From the NCBI GenBank assembly GCA_965116445.1, contig OZ220688.1, positions 1,302,001 through 1,366,000 of the forward strand: a DNA stretch of 64,000 nt. The letters run 5' to 3'. Made by a program: the position numbers and the translations under genes. A model generated the notes under the pieces. That model saw only the letters and a list, made by a program, of their open reading frames with translations. It had not been told where the DNA came from and made no database searches. Positions 35,386-44,205 of the stretch are shown here, piece after piece. The stretch is from Multivorans sp965116445 (lineage in GTDB: Bacteria; Acidobacteriota; Thermoanaerobaculia; Multivoradales; Multivoraceae). Positions within the stretch are counted from its first letter, which is position 1. Each line of letters opens with the position of its first letter.

Positions 35386-36181
35386 CCGCCGCTCGACCGC
35401 GGCGGACGGCGCAACGCTCCGCTATCGGCTCGCGGGCAGCGGGCCGGTCGTCGTCCTGACGCACGGCCTGGGCGGTCACCTGGACTCCTGGGAGCAGACT
35501 GTAGATGCGCTCCAGGACCGCTACACCGTTCTGACCTGGGACGTCCGGGGCTTCGGCGGCTCGGAGCGGCGCCCCGACACGATGGCGCCCGAGGTCTGGG
35601 CCTCCGATCTCGCCGCGGTGCTCGACGAAGTCGGCGCCGACGACGCGGTGATCGGCGGGATCTCGATGGGCGGCGTCGTCTCCCAGCGCTTCGCCCTCGA
35701 CTTCCCAAACCGCACCCGGGCCCTGATCCTGATCAGCACCTCGAGCGAGGTGAACGAACGCGCCACTGCCGGCTGGAACGCCCGCGCCGACCTGATCGAG
35801 CGGGACGGTCTTGCCAAGGCGCTCACGCCGACCGGCCCCGCCCTCTCCTACGGCAAGGAGTACCGCGAACGCCACGCCGACGACATCGCGGAGGCCGCCC
35901 ACCTCACCATCGAGCGCAACGACGCCGCCTGCTACGCGGCCGCCTGCCGCGCGGTCTCGGACATCGACTACACCGCCGACCTGGCCACGATCTCCTGCCC
36001 GACCATGATTCTCCAGGGCCTCGAAGACGCCCTCACGCCACCCGGCGGCAGCGTAATCATGTCCCGCCGCATCCCCGGCGCCCGCCTCGTCATGCTCGAA
36101 CACTGCGGCCACGGCATCCCCACTGAACGCCCCGACGAATTCCACGCCGAAGTGGAGAGCTTCCTCGCGGACGTCGCGTAG
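35375..36181 (+). CDS. Alpha/beta-hydrolase (enol-lactonase-like)
   Basis: A 268-residue cytosolic alpha/beta hydrolase. Motifs are VVLTHGLGGHLDSW (oxyanion), WDVRGFGGSE, the nucleophile elbow IGGISMGGVVSQ (Ser), and the catalytic His in EHCGHGIPTERP with an acid near LQGLEDALTPP. The overall pattern resembles 3-oxoadipate enol-lactonases, but no other genes of that pathway are adjacent. It starts with GTG, overlapping the preceding membrane-protein gene by 11 bp. Confidence 0.87.
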   Translation: MQPDRRSTAADGATLRYRLAGSGPVVVLTHGLGGHLDSWEQTVDALQDRYTVLTWDVRGFGGSERRPDTMAPEVWASDLAAVLDEVGADDAVIGGISMGGVVSQRFALDFPNRTRALILISTSSEVNERATAGWNARADLIERDGLAKALTPTGPALSYGKEYRERHADDIAEAAHLTIERNDAACYAAACRAVSDIDYTADLATISCPTMILQGLEDALTPPGGSVIMSRRIPGARLVMLEHCGHGIPTERPDEFHAEVESFLADVA

Positions 36182-36189
36182 GGCTACGG

Positions 36190-37194
36190 CTACTTCAGGT
36201 GGCGGTCGAAGAAGTCGATCTCGGCGGCCATTGCCTTGTCGAGCCAGTCGCCGCTGTAGATGTCGTAGTGGCCCATTTCCCAGGCGTGGTACTCCACGGG
36301 GACGCGGCCGGACAGGATTTGGGCGACTCGCTGGCCGTGTTCGCGGATGTCGAAGTAGTGCTCCTGCTTCGCGTCGATGATGATGGTCGGAGCGGTGATG
36401 CGGTGGGCGTGCTCGACGGGTGAGAACTTCGCGAAGCGCTCGTAGTACGGGCTGCCGGTCAGGCCCTCGGGCTGAGGGCCGCCGACCGGCACCGGCGCCA
36501 CTTCGCCGCGGGCGCGCTGGATGGCGGTGTGGTGGAAGCCCTCGAGGCCGCCGGGCGCCGTGACCAGGCCGGAGCGCTGGTCCATCGCGCCGACCTGGGC
36601 GGCGACCGCCTTGACGCGACGGTCGTGGGCGGCGCGCCAGACGACGTGGCCCCCGCCGAAGCTCGAGCCCCAGATGCCGATCCGGGACGGGTCCGCGTGC
36701 GGTTCGCCTTCAACGAACGTGATTGCGGCGTCGATGTCCTCCTGCTGGTCGAGCGGGTCCACCAGCTGCCGGATGGCCTGCGCCTTGACTGTGACGTAGC
36801 CGTCCTCATCCGGCTCCGGCATCTTTTCGCGGACGACGAGGCGGGCGTCGCTCTCGCCCCAGCCGCGGTAGTCGAAGGCCAGGACGAGGTAACCGGCGGC
36901 GGCGAAGCGAGGCGCGATGCCGCGGTTCAGATGCGACTTCGTGCCGCCCCAACCGTGGCAGAGGACGATCGTCGGCAGCTTCTCGCCCTCGGCCGTCGCC
37001 TTCGGGTAGAAGACGTCGCCGGCCAACCGGGTGCCGTCGCTCCAGATCTCGACCGGCTTGCGGACGAGGGACGGATAGCCCTCCACGTCCATCAACTCGC
37101 CGGCTGCCAGCGCCGGCGCCGCTGTCCAGGCGGCGAACAGGATTGCCGTCAGGGCGAGCGCGTACCAGCGGGTCGTTCGGGTGTGCTTCCGCAT
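36190..37194 (-). CDS. Exported alpha/beta-hydrolase (S15/dienelactone-hydrolase-like)
   Basis: A 334-residue exported hydrolase. The signal peptide is WYALALTAILFAAWTAAPALA. The fold starts PVEIWSDGTRLAGDVFYP, with LCHGWGGTKSH, FDYRGWGESD and the nucleophile Ser in IGIWGSSFGGGHVVW. An Asp in IIDAKQEHYFD and a C-terminal His in WEMGHYDIYSG complete the likely triad. The layout recalls X-Pro dipeptidyl-peptidase (S15) or dienelactone-hydrolase-like esterases. It is convergent with the preceding hydrolase gene. Confidence 0.85.
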   Translation of the reverse strand: MRKHTRTTRWYALALTAILFAAWTAAPALAAGELMDVEGYPSLVRKPVEIWSDGTRLAGDVFYPKATAEGEKLPTIVLCHGWGGTKSHLNRGIAPRFAAAGYLVLAFDYRGWGESDARLVVREKMPEPDEDGYVTVKAQAIRQLVDPLDQQEDIDAAITFVEGEPHADPSRIGIWGSSFGGGHVVWRAAHDRRVKAVAAQVGAMDQRSGLVTAPGGLEGFHHTAIQRARGEVAPVPVGGPQPEGLTGSPYYERFAKFSPVEHAHRITAPTIIIDAKQEHYFDIREHGQRVAQILSGRVPVEYHAWEMGHYDIYSGDWLDKAMAAEIDFFDRHLK

Positions 37195-37312
37195 TGCCGA
37201 TCCTCCTCAGAAGTCCATCGAGTCGTTTCCGCCGATGCTACCGGAGAGAGTTGCCGCGGAGCAGGTGGTCGGGCCCGCGTCTCGATTCCCATTCGGAGTA
37301 GAGTCGCGGGCC

Positions 37313-39550
37313 GTGAAGCGCATTCCCACGGCGGCCATCGCCGCAACCCTGTCGCTGTGGGCCGCCACGTCCGAGGCCCAGACCGCACGTCCGTCCGCGA
37401 CGGCGGTGGCGATCGGAGAGGTCCCCGAGCTGGACGGCACCGTTCTTGGCGACCCCGTCTGGCAAGCCATCGAGCCGGCATCGGGCCTGACACAGACGCG
37501 GCCCTACGCCGGCGAGCCGGGCACCGAGCACACGGAGGTCCGCTTCGCGTACACCGAGGACACCCTGTTCGTGGCCGTCGTCTGCCACGACCGGGAACCG
37601 GACGGGATCGTCATCTCCGATAGTCGCCGCGACGCGGCCCTGGACGAGACGGACAGCTTCCAGGTCATCTTCGACACGTTCCAGGACGGGCGCAACGGTT
37701 TCGTCTTCGGCACGAATCCCGCCGGCATCGAGTACGACGGCCAGGTTCTCGAAGGCGGCTCGGGCGTGTTCAGCGGCATGGGCGGCGGCGGCCGCTTCCG
37801 GGGCGCCCTGTCCACGGGCTTCAACCTGAACTGGGACGGCGCCTGGAACGTGGCGACGCAGGTCGGCGAGTTCGGCTGGAGCGCCGAGTTCGCGATTCCC
37901 TTCCGCACCCTGCGATATCCCCCTACCGACGTGCAGACCTGGGGCCTCAACTTTCAGCGCAACATCGCCCGCCACAGGGAGGTCGCCTTCTGGTCCGAGC
38001 TCGACCGCAACCACGACCTGGACAGGCTGACCGACGCGGGCGCGCTTCAGGGGGTCGAGCCGCCGCCGCAGCGCAACCTGAAGCTGATCCCCTACGCGAT
38101 CGGCTCAGGCCGGGAGCCGCCCACGGTCGGCAGGGACAACGAGTCGGACTCCGACCTCGGCGTAGACCTCAAGTACAGCGTGACGCCGAGCCTGACCCTG
38201 GACCTGACCTACAACACGGACTTCGCCCAGGTCGAGGTCGACGAGCAGCAGGTGAACCTCGACCGGTTCAACCTGTTCTTCCCCGAGAAGCGGCCCTTCT
38301 TCCTGGAGAACGCCGGCCTGTTCACCGTCGGAGCGCGCTCCGGCGGCAGCCGCGCGTCGGCCCGCGTCGACCTGTTCTTCAGCCGCCGCATCGGCATCGG
38401 CCCAGGCGGTGAGCTGATCCCGATCGACTACGGCGGCCGGCTCTCCGGCAAGACGGGCCGCTTCAACGTCGGACTGCTCCACATGCAGACGGCCACGGTG
38501 GGAGGGCTGCACGGGAACAACTACGCCGTCGCCCGCGTCAACCGGGAACTGGGCGAACGCTCCAGCATCGGCGGGATGTTCGTCAGCCGCGAAGGCGTGG
38601 GCAGCCTGGCCCCGCAGGACGACACGAACCGCACCTTCGCCATCGACGGCAAGTGGGGTATCGGCGAGCACCACACGATCGAGTCGTACGTCGCCCAGAC
38701 GGACACGCCGGGACTCGACGGCGACGACAGCTCGATGCTCCTGAGCTACAACCTCGGCAAGCCGGAGTGGCGCGGCAGCGTCAGCGTCGCCGAAGCCCGT
38801 GCGAATTTCAATCCGGAAGTCGGTTTCATGTCACGACGGGACTTCCGGAACTTCTCCGCGTTCGGCATGCGCACGATGCGACCGAAGAACCTCGCCGGCC
38901 TGCACGAGATCAGGCCCCATGCCTCGTACAGCGGCATCTGGGACTTCGACGACTACAAGGAAACCCAGTACATCCATGTCGATACGCACTGGGAGTGGCG
39001 CAACGGCCTCCAGATCCACACCGGCGTGAACTTCACCGAGGAGGGCGTCAAGGAGACGTTCGAGATCGTCGACGGCTTCCCCGTCCAGGCCGGCAGGTAC
39101 AGCCACGACGAGCTGCAGACCGTGTTCTCGACGAACCAGGCGAAGCCGTTCTCGGTCTACATCCGCAACATCACGGGCGGCTTCTTCGGCGGCGACCGGA
39201 GTTCCACCTCGCTCACCCTGCTCGCCCGGCGCGGTGAACGACTGACTTCGGAAGTGACCTGGGACCACAACGACGTCGATATCGCCTCCGGCAGCTTCCA
39301 GGTCAATCTCGGCCGCCTGCGGCTCTCCTACTCGATCACCCCGCGGATGCTCGTCCAGGCCCTCGCCCAGTACAACGACCAGTCGGACAACGTGTCCGCG
39401 AACCTTCGCTTCTCCTGGCTGCAGGATGCGAACACCGGCCTGTTCGTCGTCTACAACGAAATCGACGAGCTGGGTGCGCGGCTTCTCTACGAGCGCCCGG
39501 ACCGTACTGTCATCGTCAAGTACAGCCGCCTGATCGACGTCTTCCGTTGA
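37313..39550 (+). CDS. DUF5916 protein with CBM9-like N-terminus
   Basis: A 745-residue exported protein, probably an outer-membrane beta-barrel. The signal peptide is AAIAATLSLWAATSEA. Residues ~30-210 resemble a CBM9/DOMON-like sandwich (GEVPELDGTVLGDPVWQAI, DTLFVAVVCHDREPDG). The DUF5916 part has WGLNFQRNIARHREVAFWSEL, FPEKRPFFLENAGLF and many alternating amphipathic strands to the C-terminus, which ends in a basic-aromatic strand (IVKYSRLIDVF). The start is GTG 37313. The family is frequent in Acidobacteriota and Gemmatimonadota; its role is unknown. Confidence 0.87.
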   Translation: MKRIPTAAIAATLSLWAATSEAQTARPSATAVAIGEVPELDGTVLGDPVWQAIEPASGLTQTRPYAGEPGTEHTEVRFAYTEDTLFVAVVCHDREPDGIVISDSRRDAALDETDSFQVIFDTFQDGRNGFVFGTNPAGIEYDGQVLEGGSGVFSGMGGGGRFRGALSTGFNLNWDGAWNVATQVGEFGWSAEFAIPFRTLRYPPTDVQTWGLNFQRNIARHREVAFWSELDRNHDLDRLTDAGALQGVEPPPQRNLKLIPYAIGSGREPPTVGRDNESDSDLGVDLKYSVTPSLTLDLTYNTDFAQVEVDEQQVNLDRFNLFFPEKRPFFLENAGLFTVGARSGGSRASARVDLFFSRRIGIGPGGELIPIDYGGRLSGKTGRFNVGLLHMQTATVGGLHGNNYAVARVNRELGERSSIGGMFVSREGVGSLAPQDDTNRTFAIDGKWGIGEHHTIESYVAQTDTPGLDGDDSSMLLSYNLGKPEWRGSVSVAEARANFNPEVGFMSRRDFRNFSAFGMRTMRPKNLAGLHEIRPHASYSGIWDFDDYKETQYIHVDTHWEWRNGLQIHTGVNFTEEGVKETFEIVDGFPVQAGRYSHDELQTVFSTNQAKPFSVYIRNITGGFFGGDRSSTSLTLLARRGERLTSEVTWDHNDVDIASGSFQVNLGRLRLSYSITPRMLVQALAQYNDQSDNVSANLRFSWLQDANTGLFVVYNEIDELGARLLYERPDRTVIVKYSRLIDVFR

Positions 39551-39585
39551 GTCTGTATCGGCTTACCCGCAGGAGCCCCGCCGAC

Positions 39586-40224
39586 ATGAATTCCAGCGAC
39601 CTCCGCATCTACTTCTCCTTCCGTTCCCAGTTCTCGTGGCTGGCCTTTCACCGGATCACGACGACCGGCGTGTTCGACTGGAACGAGATCGACGCGGTCC
39701 CGATCTTCCCGTTCGGCAAGGGCGCCAACCTCTCGGCAGGACGCGCCAAGTCGTCCTACCTCCGGGAGGACACGGAGCGCATCGCGACGGCCTACGGGCT
39801 CACCGTCAAGTGGCCGGAGTCGGAAGGCGATCCCGACTGGTTTCCGCCCCACCAGATCTACCTTTGGGCCCGAGAGCAGGGCAAGGCGATCGACTATGCG
39901 CGCGAGGCCTTCTCCGCACGCTTCGAACGCGGCCTCGACCTCGCCAGCGACGAGGTGATGAAGGCCGCCGCCGAAGCAGTGGGTCTCGACGGCGACGAAA
40001 CCCTCGCCGTCGCCCACGACCCGAAGTGGAAGGATGCCATCATGGCCGGTTTCGCCCACACGAGAGGGGACGGCGCCTTCGGCGTACCACTCTTCATCTA
40101 CCGCGGAGAGCGCTTCTGGGGCAACGACCGGCTCGACTGGCTGCTCCGCGCAGTCGCCCGAAGCGAGGGCAAGGAACTGCCGAACCTGGCAGCGGATCCG
40201 CTGGCGCCGGTCTACTCCGTGTAG
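39586..40224 (+). CDS. 2-hydroxychromene-2-carboxylate isomerase/DsbA-like protein
   Basis: A 212-residue thioredoxin-fold isomerase of the HCCA isomerase/GST-kappa group, which uses glutathione in aromatic degradation. Recognisable segments are LRIYFSFRSQFSWLA (Ser replaces the DsbA cysteine), a central helical insertion, and the cis-Pro strand GAFGVPLFIYRGERFWGNDRLDWL. The ATG at 39586 has AGGAG upstream. It follows the DUF5916 gene. The 3' end converges on cobA, and the two genes overlap by 13 bp. Confidence 0.83.
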   Translation: MNSSDLRIYFSFRSQFSWLAFHRITTTGVFDWNEIDAVPIFPFGKGANLSAGRAKSSYLREDTERIATAYGLTVKWPESEGDPDWFPPHQIYLWAREQGKAIDYAREAFSARFERGLDLASDEVMKAAAEAVGLDGDETLAVAHDPKWKDAIMAGFAHTRGDGAFGVPLFIYRGERFWGNDRLDWLLRAVARSEGKELPNLAADPLAPVYSV

Positions 40225-40973
40225 CCGCGGACGTCCGCGGCTACGTGGCCCACGATGAGGACGCAGGGCGGCTTGATGTCGCCGGAGAGTTCACCCACCG
40301 CGAGGGACTCCAGCGTGGCGGAGACGATCTTCTCCTTCGGTGTGCTGGCTCGCTCGACGATTGCTGCAGGCGTGGACGGTTCTCGACCGGCGGCGATCAA
40401 CCCCTGGCCGATGCGCTCCAGCCGGCGCGACGCCATCAGGACGACTACGGTGTCGGAGCCGTCGAGGGCCGCCCAGTCGGGTTCGCCGCCCTCGGCGTTA
40501 CGTGCGGAGACGACGGCGAAGCCCAGGGAAACGCCCCGATGCGTCAGTGGAATCCCGGCCGCCGCGGCCGCCGCGGTGAAGCTGCTCACTCCCGGTACGA
40601 CTTCGCAGGGCACACCGGCCGCCGCGCAGGCCTCGATCTCCTCGCCGCCGCGACCGAAGACGGCCGGGTCGCCGCCCTTGAGCCGGACCACGTGAGAGCC
40701 GGTCAAAGCCCGTTCGATCATCAGCTTCTCGATCCGGCGCTGCCGCGCCTGCACGTCGTCGCCGGGGCGCTTGCCGACGTCGACGATCTCGGCGTCCTCC
40801 TTGGCCTCGGAGAGAAGCTCGGGCGCCGCCAGGCGATCGTGCAGCACGACATCGGCGGCCCTCAACCGCCTCAGACCCAGGACGGTAATCAGGTCGGGGT
40901 CGCCCGGGCCGGCGCCGATCAAGGTCACCCGTCCCCGCTCGCTCTCCCGGGACGATTCGGCCGCGCCGCTCAT
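40212..40973 (-). CDS. cobA: Uroporphyrinogen-III C-methyltransferase
   Basis: A 253-residue SAM-dependent methyltransferase that converts uroporphyrinogen III to precorrin-2. Motifs are VTLIGAGPGDPDLITVLGLRRLRAADVVLHDRL, the VRLKGGDPAVFGRGGEE loop, VVPGVSSFTAAAAAAGIPLTHRG, and VVLMASRRLERIG. It starts with ATG overlapping the stop of the precorrin-2 dehydrogenase gene (ATGA). Together with that gene it makes the siroheme precursor, and siroheme is needed by sulfite reductase. This fits the cysH gene in the same operon. Confidence 0.94.
   Translation of the reverse strand: MSGAAESSRESERGRVTLIGAGPGDPDLITVLGLRRLRAADVVLHDRLAAPELLSEAKEDAEIVDVGKRPGDDVQARQRRIEKLMIERALTGSHVVRLKGGDPAVFGRGGEEIEACAAAGVPCEVVPGVSSFTAAAAAAGIPLTHRGVSLGFAVVSARNAEGGEPDWAALDGSDTVVVLMASRRLERIGQGLIAAGREPSTPAAIVERASTPKEKIVSATLESLAVGELSGDIKPPCVLIVGHVAADVRGYTE
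40221..40244. terminator. Perfect 24-bp palindrome at the convergent gene ends
   Basis: The sequence reads GTAGCCGCGGAC followed by its exact reverse complement. It contains the TAG of the isomerase gene and codes for ADVRGY at the end of cobA. The high GC and central position between two converging genes suit a two-way transcription stop, although no T-run follows on either strand. Confidence 0.5.
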
Positions 40974-41662
40974 CGCTCCGGTTCCTCGGCGGCCACGCCC
41001 AACATCTGCTCCGCCAGTTCAGACGCTTCGGCGGTCTTACCGTCCCGGAACAGGGCAAGCACTTCCGAGTCGACGAGTTCATACCAACGGCGCCGCCGTT
41101 CCTCGAACTCGGGTACCGCTCGTGCCAGGGGGCGCCGAAGACGGCCGGCGAGTTCCAGTAGCGCCCCGTACTCCGGTCCCAGCTCCTGCTCGAGTCGCTG
41201 CCGGAGACGAACCGCCAGGGCCGGCGCCCTGCCGGAGGTCGAAATGGCGATCACCAGGTCGCCGCGCCGCACGATGGAGGGCGCGATGAAGCTGCAGCAC
41301 TCGAGCACATCTTCCACGTTGGCGAAGATGCCCCGAGCTTCCGCCTCTGTGGAGAACGCCTCGTCCCGCACCGCGCCGCCGGGCTCCGCGAGCGCCAGGA
41401 AGGCGCCCTCCAGATCACCCGGTCGGTAGTCCCGCGCGCGGTGCTCTATCTCGCCGCTGCCGGCCAGTCGCGCGAGCTCGGGCGTCAACTCAAGCGCGAC
41501 GACCCGTACCCGCGCTCCACTGGGGAGAAGACCCGCCACCTTTCGTTCGGCAATCGAACCGCCGCCGATCACGACCACCAGCCGCTCGGCCAGCGACAGG
41601 TAAACCGGGTAGTAAGCCGCCTGGGACCGGCTCAACGCGGCTGCAGCACGTGGAGCCCGCAT
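40970..41662 (-). CDS. Precorrin-2 dehydrogenase/sirohydrochlorin ferrochelatase-like (CysG N-terminal type)
   Basis: A ~230-residue protein corresponding to the N-terminal half of CysG (Met8-like). It contains YYPVYLSLAERLVVVIGGGSIAERKVAGLL (NAD-binding), NVEDVLECCSFIAPSIVRRGDLVIAISTSGRAPALAVRLR, and the helical dimer region GPEYGALLELAGRLR. It uses NAD+ to oxidise precorrin-2 and may insert iron. The start is not certain: ATG 41662 or 41689 both overlap the 3' end of cysH. It lies between cysH and cobA in one operon. Confidence 0.9.
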   Translation of the reverse strand: MRAPRAAAALSRSQAAYYPVYLSLAERLVVVIGGGSIAERKVAGLLPSGARVRVVALELTPELARLAGSGEIEHRARDYRPGDLEGAFLALAEPGGAVRDEAFSTEAEARGIFANVEDVLECCSFIAPSIVRRGDLVIAISTSGRAPALAVRLRQRLEQELGPEYGALLELAGRLRRPLARAVPEFEERRRRWYELVDSEVLALFRDGKTAEASELAEQMLGVAAEEPER

Positions 41663-42423
41663 TCCTTGCCGGTCTGGGACTCCCACCACCAGCGTCCGCC
41701 GCGGGCACCTTCACCGGGCCGCGAAGGCCGCGTGCACGGCGCGCATCCGATCGTCCGGTAGCCGCGGTCGTAGAGTGGGTGGTACGGCACTCCCTGCTCG
41801 TGGATGTAGGCCCAGACCTGATCCTCGGTCCAGTCGAGCAGCGGGCAGACCTTGACCAGACGTCCCTTCGTCCGCGTCACCCGGTCGACCTCCACCTTGT
41901 TCAGGACGTCCCGGGTCGGGGTCTGATCGCGGCGCAGACCGCTGAGCCAGGCCGGTGTGCGCGCCAGGGCCCGGCCCATCGGTTCCACCTTGCGCACGTT
42001 GCAGCAACGCTGCCTCCCGGCAACCGAGGCGTAGAAGAGATTCGGCCCCTCCCGCCGCACCAGTCGCGCAACCTCGGAGGCTCGCGGAGCGACCACCTCG
42101 ACCTCGACGCCGTAGTGCAGCCGCACGTGCTCGATGTGCCGGAAGGTCTCCTCCGGCAGCCGCCCGGTGTCGAGCGTCACGACACGGACCGGCAGGCCGA
42201 GTTCATGGCACATGTGGAGGAGGATCATGCCCTCCGCCTGGAACGAGGTCGCCAGGGTCAGCTCGTTCCCCCAACGGCCGTGGGCCCAGCGCAGGACCTG
42301 TTCCGGCGTCGCGAGCTCCAACTCCATCGCCCAGCCGAGGACGCAAAGATCGCCGTCGGCGGCCTGGCCGGGGAACTCCAGAACGGCGCCACCGAGGTCG
42401 TGCGAATGGGGATCTTGCTGCAT
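41632..42423 (-). CDS. cysH: Adenylyl-sulfate (APS) reductase of assimilation
   Basis: A 263-residue thioredoxin-dependent reductase that turns APS into sulfite. The PP-loop region is LTLATSFQAEGMILLHMC. The cluster cysteines RQRCCNVRK and IGCAPCTRP mark the [4Fe-4S] APS-type enzyme rather than the cluster-free PAPS type, and the catalytic cysteine is in GKECGLH at the C-terminus. I take ATG 42423 as start; TTG 42432 is in frame. No clear ribosome-binding site is visible. A long inverted repeat covers the start codon and is a likely control site. It is the first gene of the cysH-cysG(N)-cobA operon. Confidence 0.92.
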   Translation of the reverse strand: MQQDPHSHDLGGAVLEFPGQAADGDLCVLGWAMELELATPEQVLRWAHGRWGNELTLATSFQAEGMILLHMCHELGLPVRVVTLDTGRLPEETFRHIEHVRLHYGVEVEVVAPRASEVARLVRREGPNLFYASVAGRQRCCNVRKVEPMGRALARTPAWLSGLRRDQTPTRDVLNKVEVDRVTRTKGRLVKVCPLLDWTEDQVWAYIHEQGVPYHPLYDRGYRTIGCAPCTRPSRPGEGARGGRWWWESQTGKECGLHVLQPR

Positions 42424-42447
42424 TTGTGACAAATACGATCACAAATG
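42421..42447 (-). promoter_or_regulatory. Operator-like inverted repeat over the cysH start codon
   Basis: Perfect 9-bp arms CATTTGTGA and TCACAAATG flank a 9-bp spacer, and the cysH ATG lies in one arm. The AT-rich repeat stands out in a GC-rich region and is well placed to block transcription or translation initiation of the sulfate-assimilation operon. The TGTGA...TCACA half-sites recall CRP, but the spacing (9) is wrong for CRP/FNR (6 and 4). Confidence 0.6.
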
Positions 42448-42504
42448 TCTCTTGGTTGCAACGGACTAGCGGCCGGGGCCCGCCGAGCGGCTTGGATCGA
42501 GCCG

Positions 42505-43662
42505 CTACAACGCCCGCAACGTCGCCGCCAGGGCCTCCAGGTCGGAGCTGTCGTTGTAGACCTGGGGCGCCACCCGGATCGCCGTACCCCGCACCGAGAC
42601 GAACACCCGAGCCTGCCGCAGCGCCGCCGCGGTGGCGTCGGCATCGAGACCGCGCCGCGAGCGCAGACCGAAGAGATGGGCACCGCGCCACGCCCGATCC
42701 TCCAGGTCGAATCCGGCCTCGCAGAAGGTGTCCTCGAACGGTTGGAGCAGCGTCGCGCAGTACTCCTGGACCCGGTCGGGTCCCCACTCGAGCACCATGT
42801 CCAGGGCCGCGTTCAGCATCGGCAACTGAATCTGGTTGCTCCGCTCCCCCACGTCATAGCGCGCCGCCGCCGGCCGGTACTCCTGCACGTACTCGAGCCG
42901 GCCTGCAACGAAAAGCTCGCTGCTCTCCCGCGCGGCCCACGGCTCCTCCAGCGGCACGCCGTCGTCGAACCGCTCGCCGAACCACGCCAGACCGCTCTGG
43001 TACGGGCCGAACAGGGTCTTGTAGCCGGCGACGACCAGGGCATCCGGCGCGACCTCCTCGACATCGAAGGGCATCGCGCCGACCGACTGCGTGCCGTCGA
43101 TGACGAAGGCCGCACCGACCTCGCGTGCCCTCCGCCCGACCGCCGCCACATCGAACCGGGTGCCGTCCGCCCAGTGGACGATCGGCGTTGCCACGACCGC
43201 CGTGTCGCCATCGATCGCGTCGAGCAAACGCTCGTTCCAGACCGCGCCTGCGCCGTGCTCCCCCACCGTAGGCCGATCGACCGTGCGGATCGTCGCGCCA
43301 CTCTCCTTCGCCTTCCGCATCCACACATAGACGTTGCTCGGAAACTGCTCGCCCAGGATGACGATGTTCTGTCCCGCCGCGACCGCGGCGTTCCGGGCCG
43401 CCGTCGCGATGCCGTACGAGACCGCCGGGATGATCGCGACCCGTCGCGAATCGGAGCCGCCGATCAACCGCGCAAACCGCTCGCGCAGGGCATCCGCCTG
43501 ATCGAAGAAGTCGTCCGAAACGATCGTCGACGGATCGCGCCGCCGCGCCATGCCCTCCCGCCCCGCCGCCTCGACCTCACGAGCCAGCGGCGCCATGTAA
43601 GCGCAGTTCAGGTAGTGCAAATCCGACGGAAGCTGGAACCTAGGCCGCTGGCAGTCGAGCAT
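42505..43662 (-). CDS. Class V aminotransferase family PLP enzyme
   Basis: A 385-residue PLP-dependent enzyme of the class V group (kynureninase, cysteine desulfurase-like and isopenicillin epimerase-like proteins). The Schiff-base lysine is in VVAGYKTLFGPYQSGLAW. Cofactor contacts appear in VSYGIATAARNAA, ATPIVHWADG and FVIDGTQSVGAMPFD. The N-terminus (FQLPSDLHYLNCAYMAPLAREVEAA) is a typical family opening. The ATG at 43662 starts the gene. A desulfurase role beside the sulfur operon is possible, but the active-site loop Cys is not evident. Confidence 0.85.
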   Translation of the reverse strand: MLDCQRPRFQLPSDLHYLNCAYMAPLAREVEAAGREGMARRRDPSTIVSDDFFDQADALRERFARLIGGSDSRRVAIIPAVSYGIATAARNAAVAAGQNIVILGEQFPSNVYVWMRKAKESGATIRTVDRPTVGEHGAGAVWNERLLDAIDGDTAVVATPIVHWADGTRFDVAAVGRRAREVGAAFVIDGTQSVGAMPFDVEEVAPDALVVAGYKTLFGPYQSGLAWFGERFDDGVPLEEPWAARESSELFVAGRLEYVQEYRPAAARYDVGERSNQIQLPMLNAALDMVLEWGPDRVQEYCATLLQPFEDTFCEAGFDLEDRAWRGAHLFGLRSRRGLDADATAAALRQARVFVSVRGTAIRVAPQVYNDSSDLEALAATLRAL

Positions 43663-44205
43663 GGCGGGCGATCTTACGCCCCCTACGAACACCGCACCCG
43701 ATCCGACCGCACTGCGCAACGACCGCAGCCAGTCCGGGGGGCCAGAGGGGAGGGTCCCAACAGCCTCGACGCGAGCGACGCCCGACACCACCACGCCAAG
43801 CAACGCCTGCCCGGAGCGAGCGGAGTTGGAGCGAGCCCTCTCCGGTCGATCGCGACCGAGAGTGCGGCATGACTTGGCACCCACGTTTGCCTGTACGCCT
43901 AAGAGACAACCACGCTCGGGCTCAGGGTGGCATCGCACCGGACTCAAGAGTCGATATGGGGTTGACTGTAGGTCGTCCAGAATGCGGAAGCCCCAGACCG
44001 TCGCCTGGACCTAGCCAACCTCCGCCGCGCTGGAAGGACAGCTCGTCGGCCGAACCGAAAGAGGCTTAGCCGCTCCCCCCTTCCTCAGCCGAGCCAGACG
44101 ACAACCACCACCTAGCACACCGGCCTCAGAGCCTCGGGTATCATGCCGCCCGCATCGTCCACACCGAGGAGGCGACCGTCGCGCGCGGTCGACCAGGAGG
44201 ATTTT
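43663..44205. other. Intergenic region before the GTPase-system operon
   Basis: This 543-bp stretch contains no frame I would support as a gene; the open frames in it have no recognisable composition or motif. It separates the divergent aminotransferase gene from the GTPase island and should hold the operon's promoter. A TATCAT hexamer at 44139-44144 is a candidate -10 without a convincing -35. The composition changes toward the island side, so a boundary of acquired DNA may lie here. Confidence 0.5.

Noticed and set aside
42421..42447. CRP/FNR binding site before cysH
   Set aside because: The TGTGA and TCACA halves are nine bases apart instead of the required six or so.
43661..44014. A 117-codon open frame between the aminotransferase and the GTPase operon
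   Set aside because: It lacks a ribosome-binding site, motifs or sensible composition, and it overlaps the first bases of the aminotransferase gene on the other strand.
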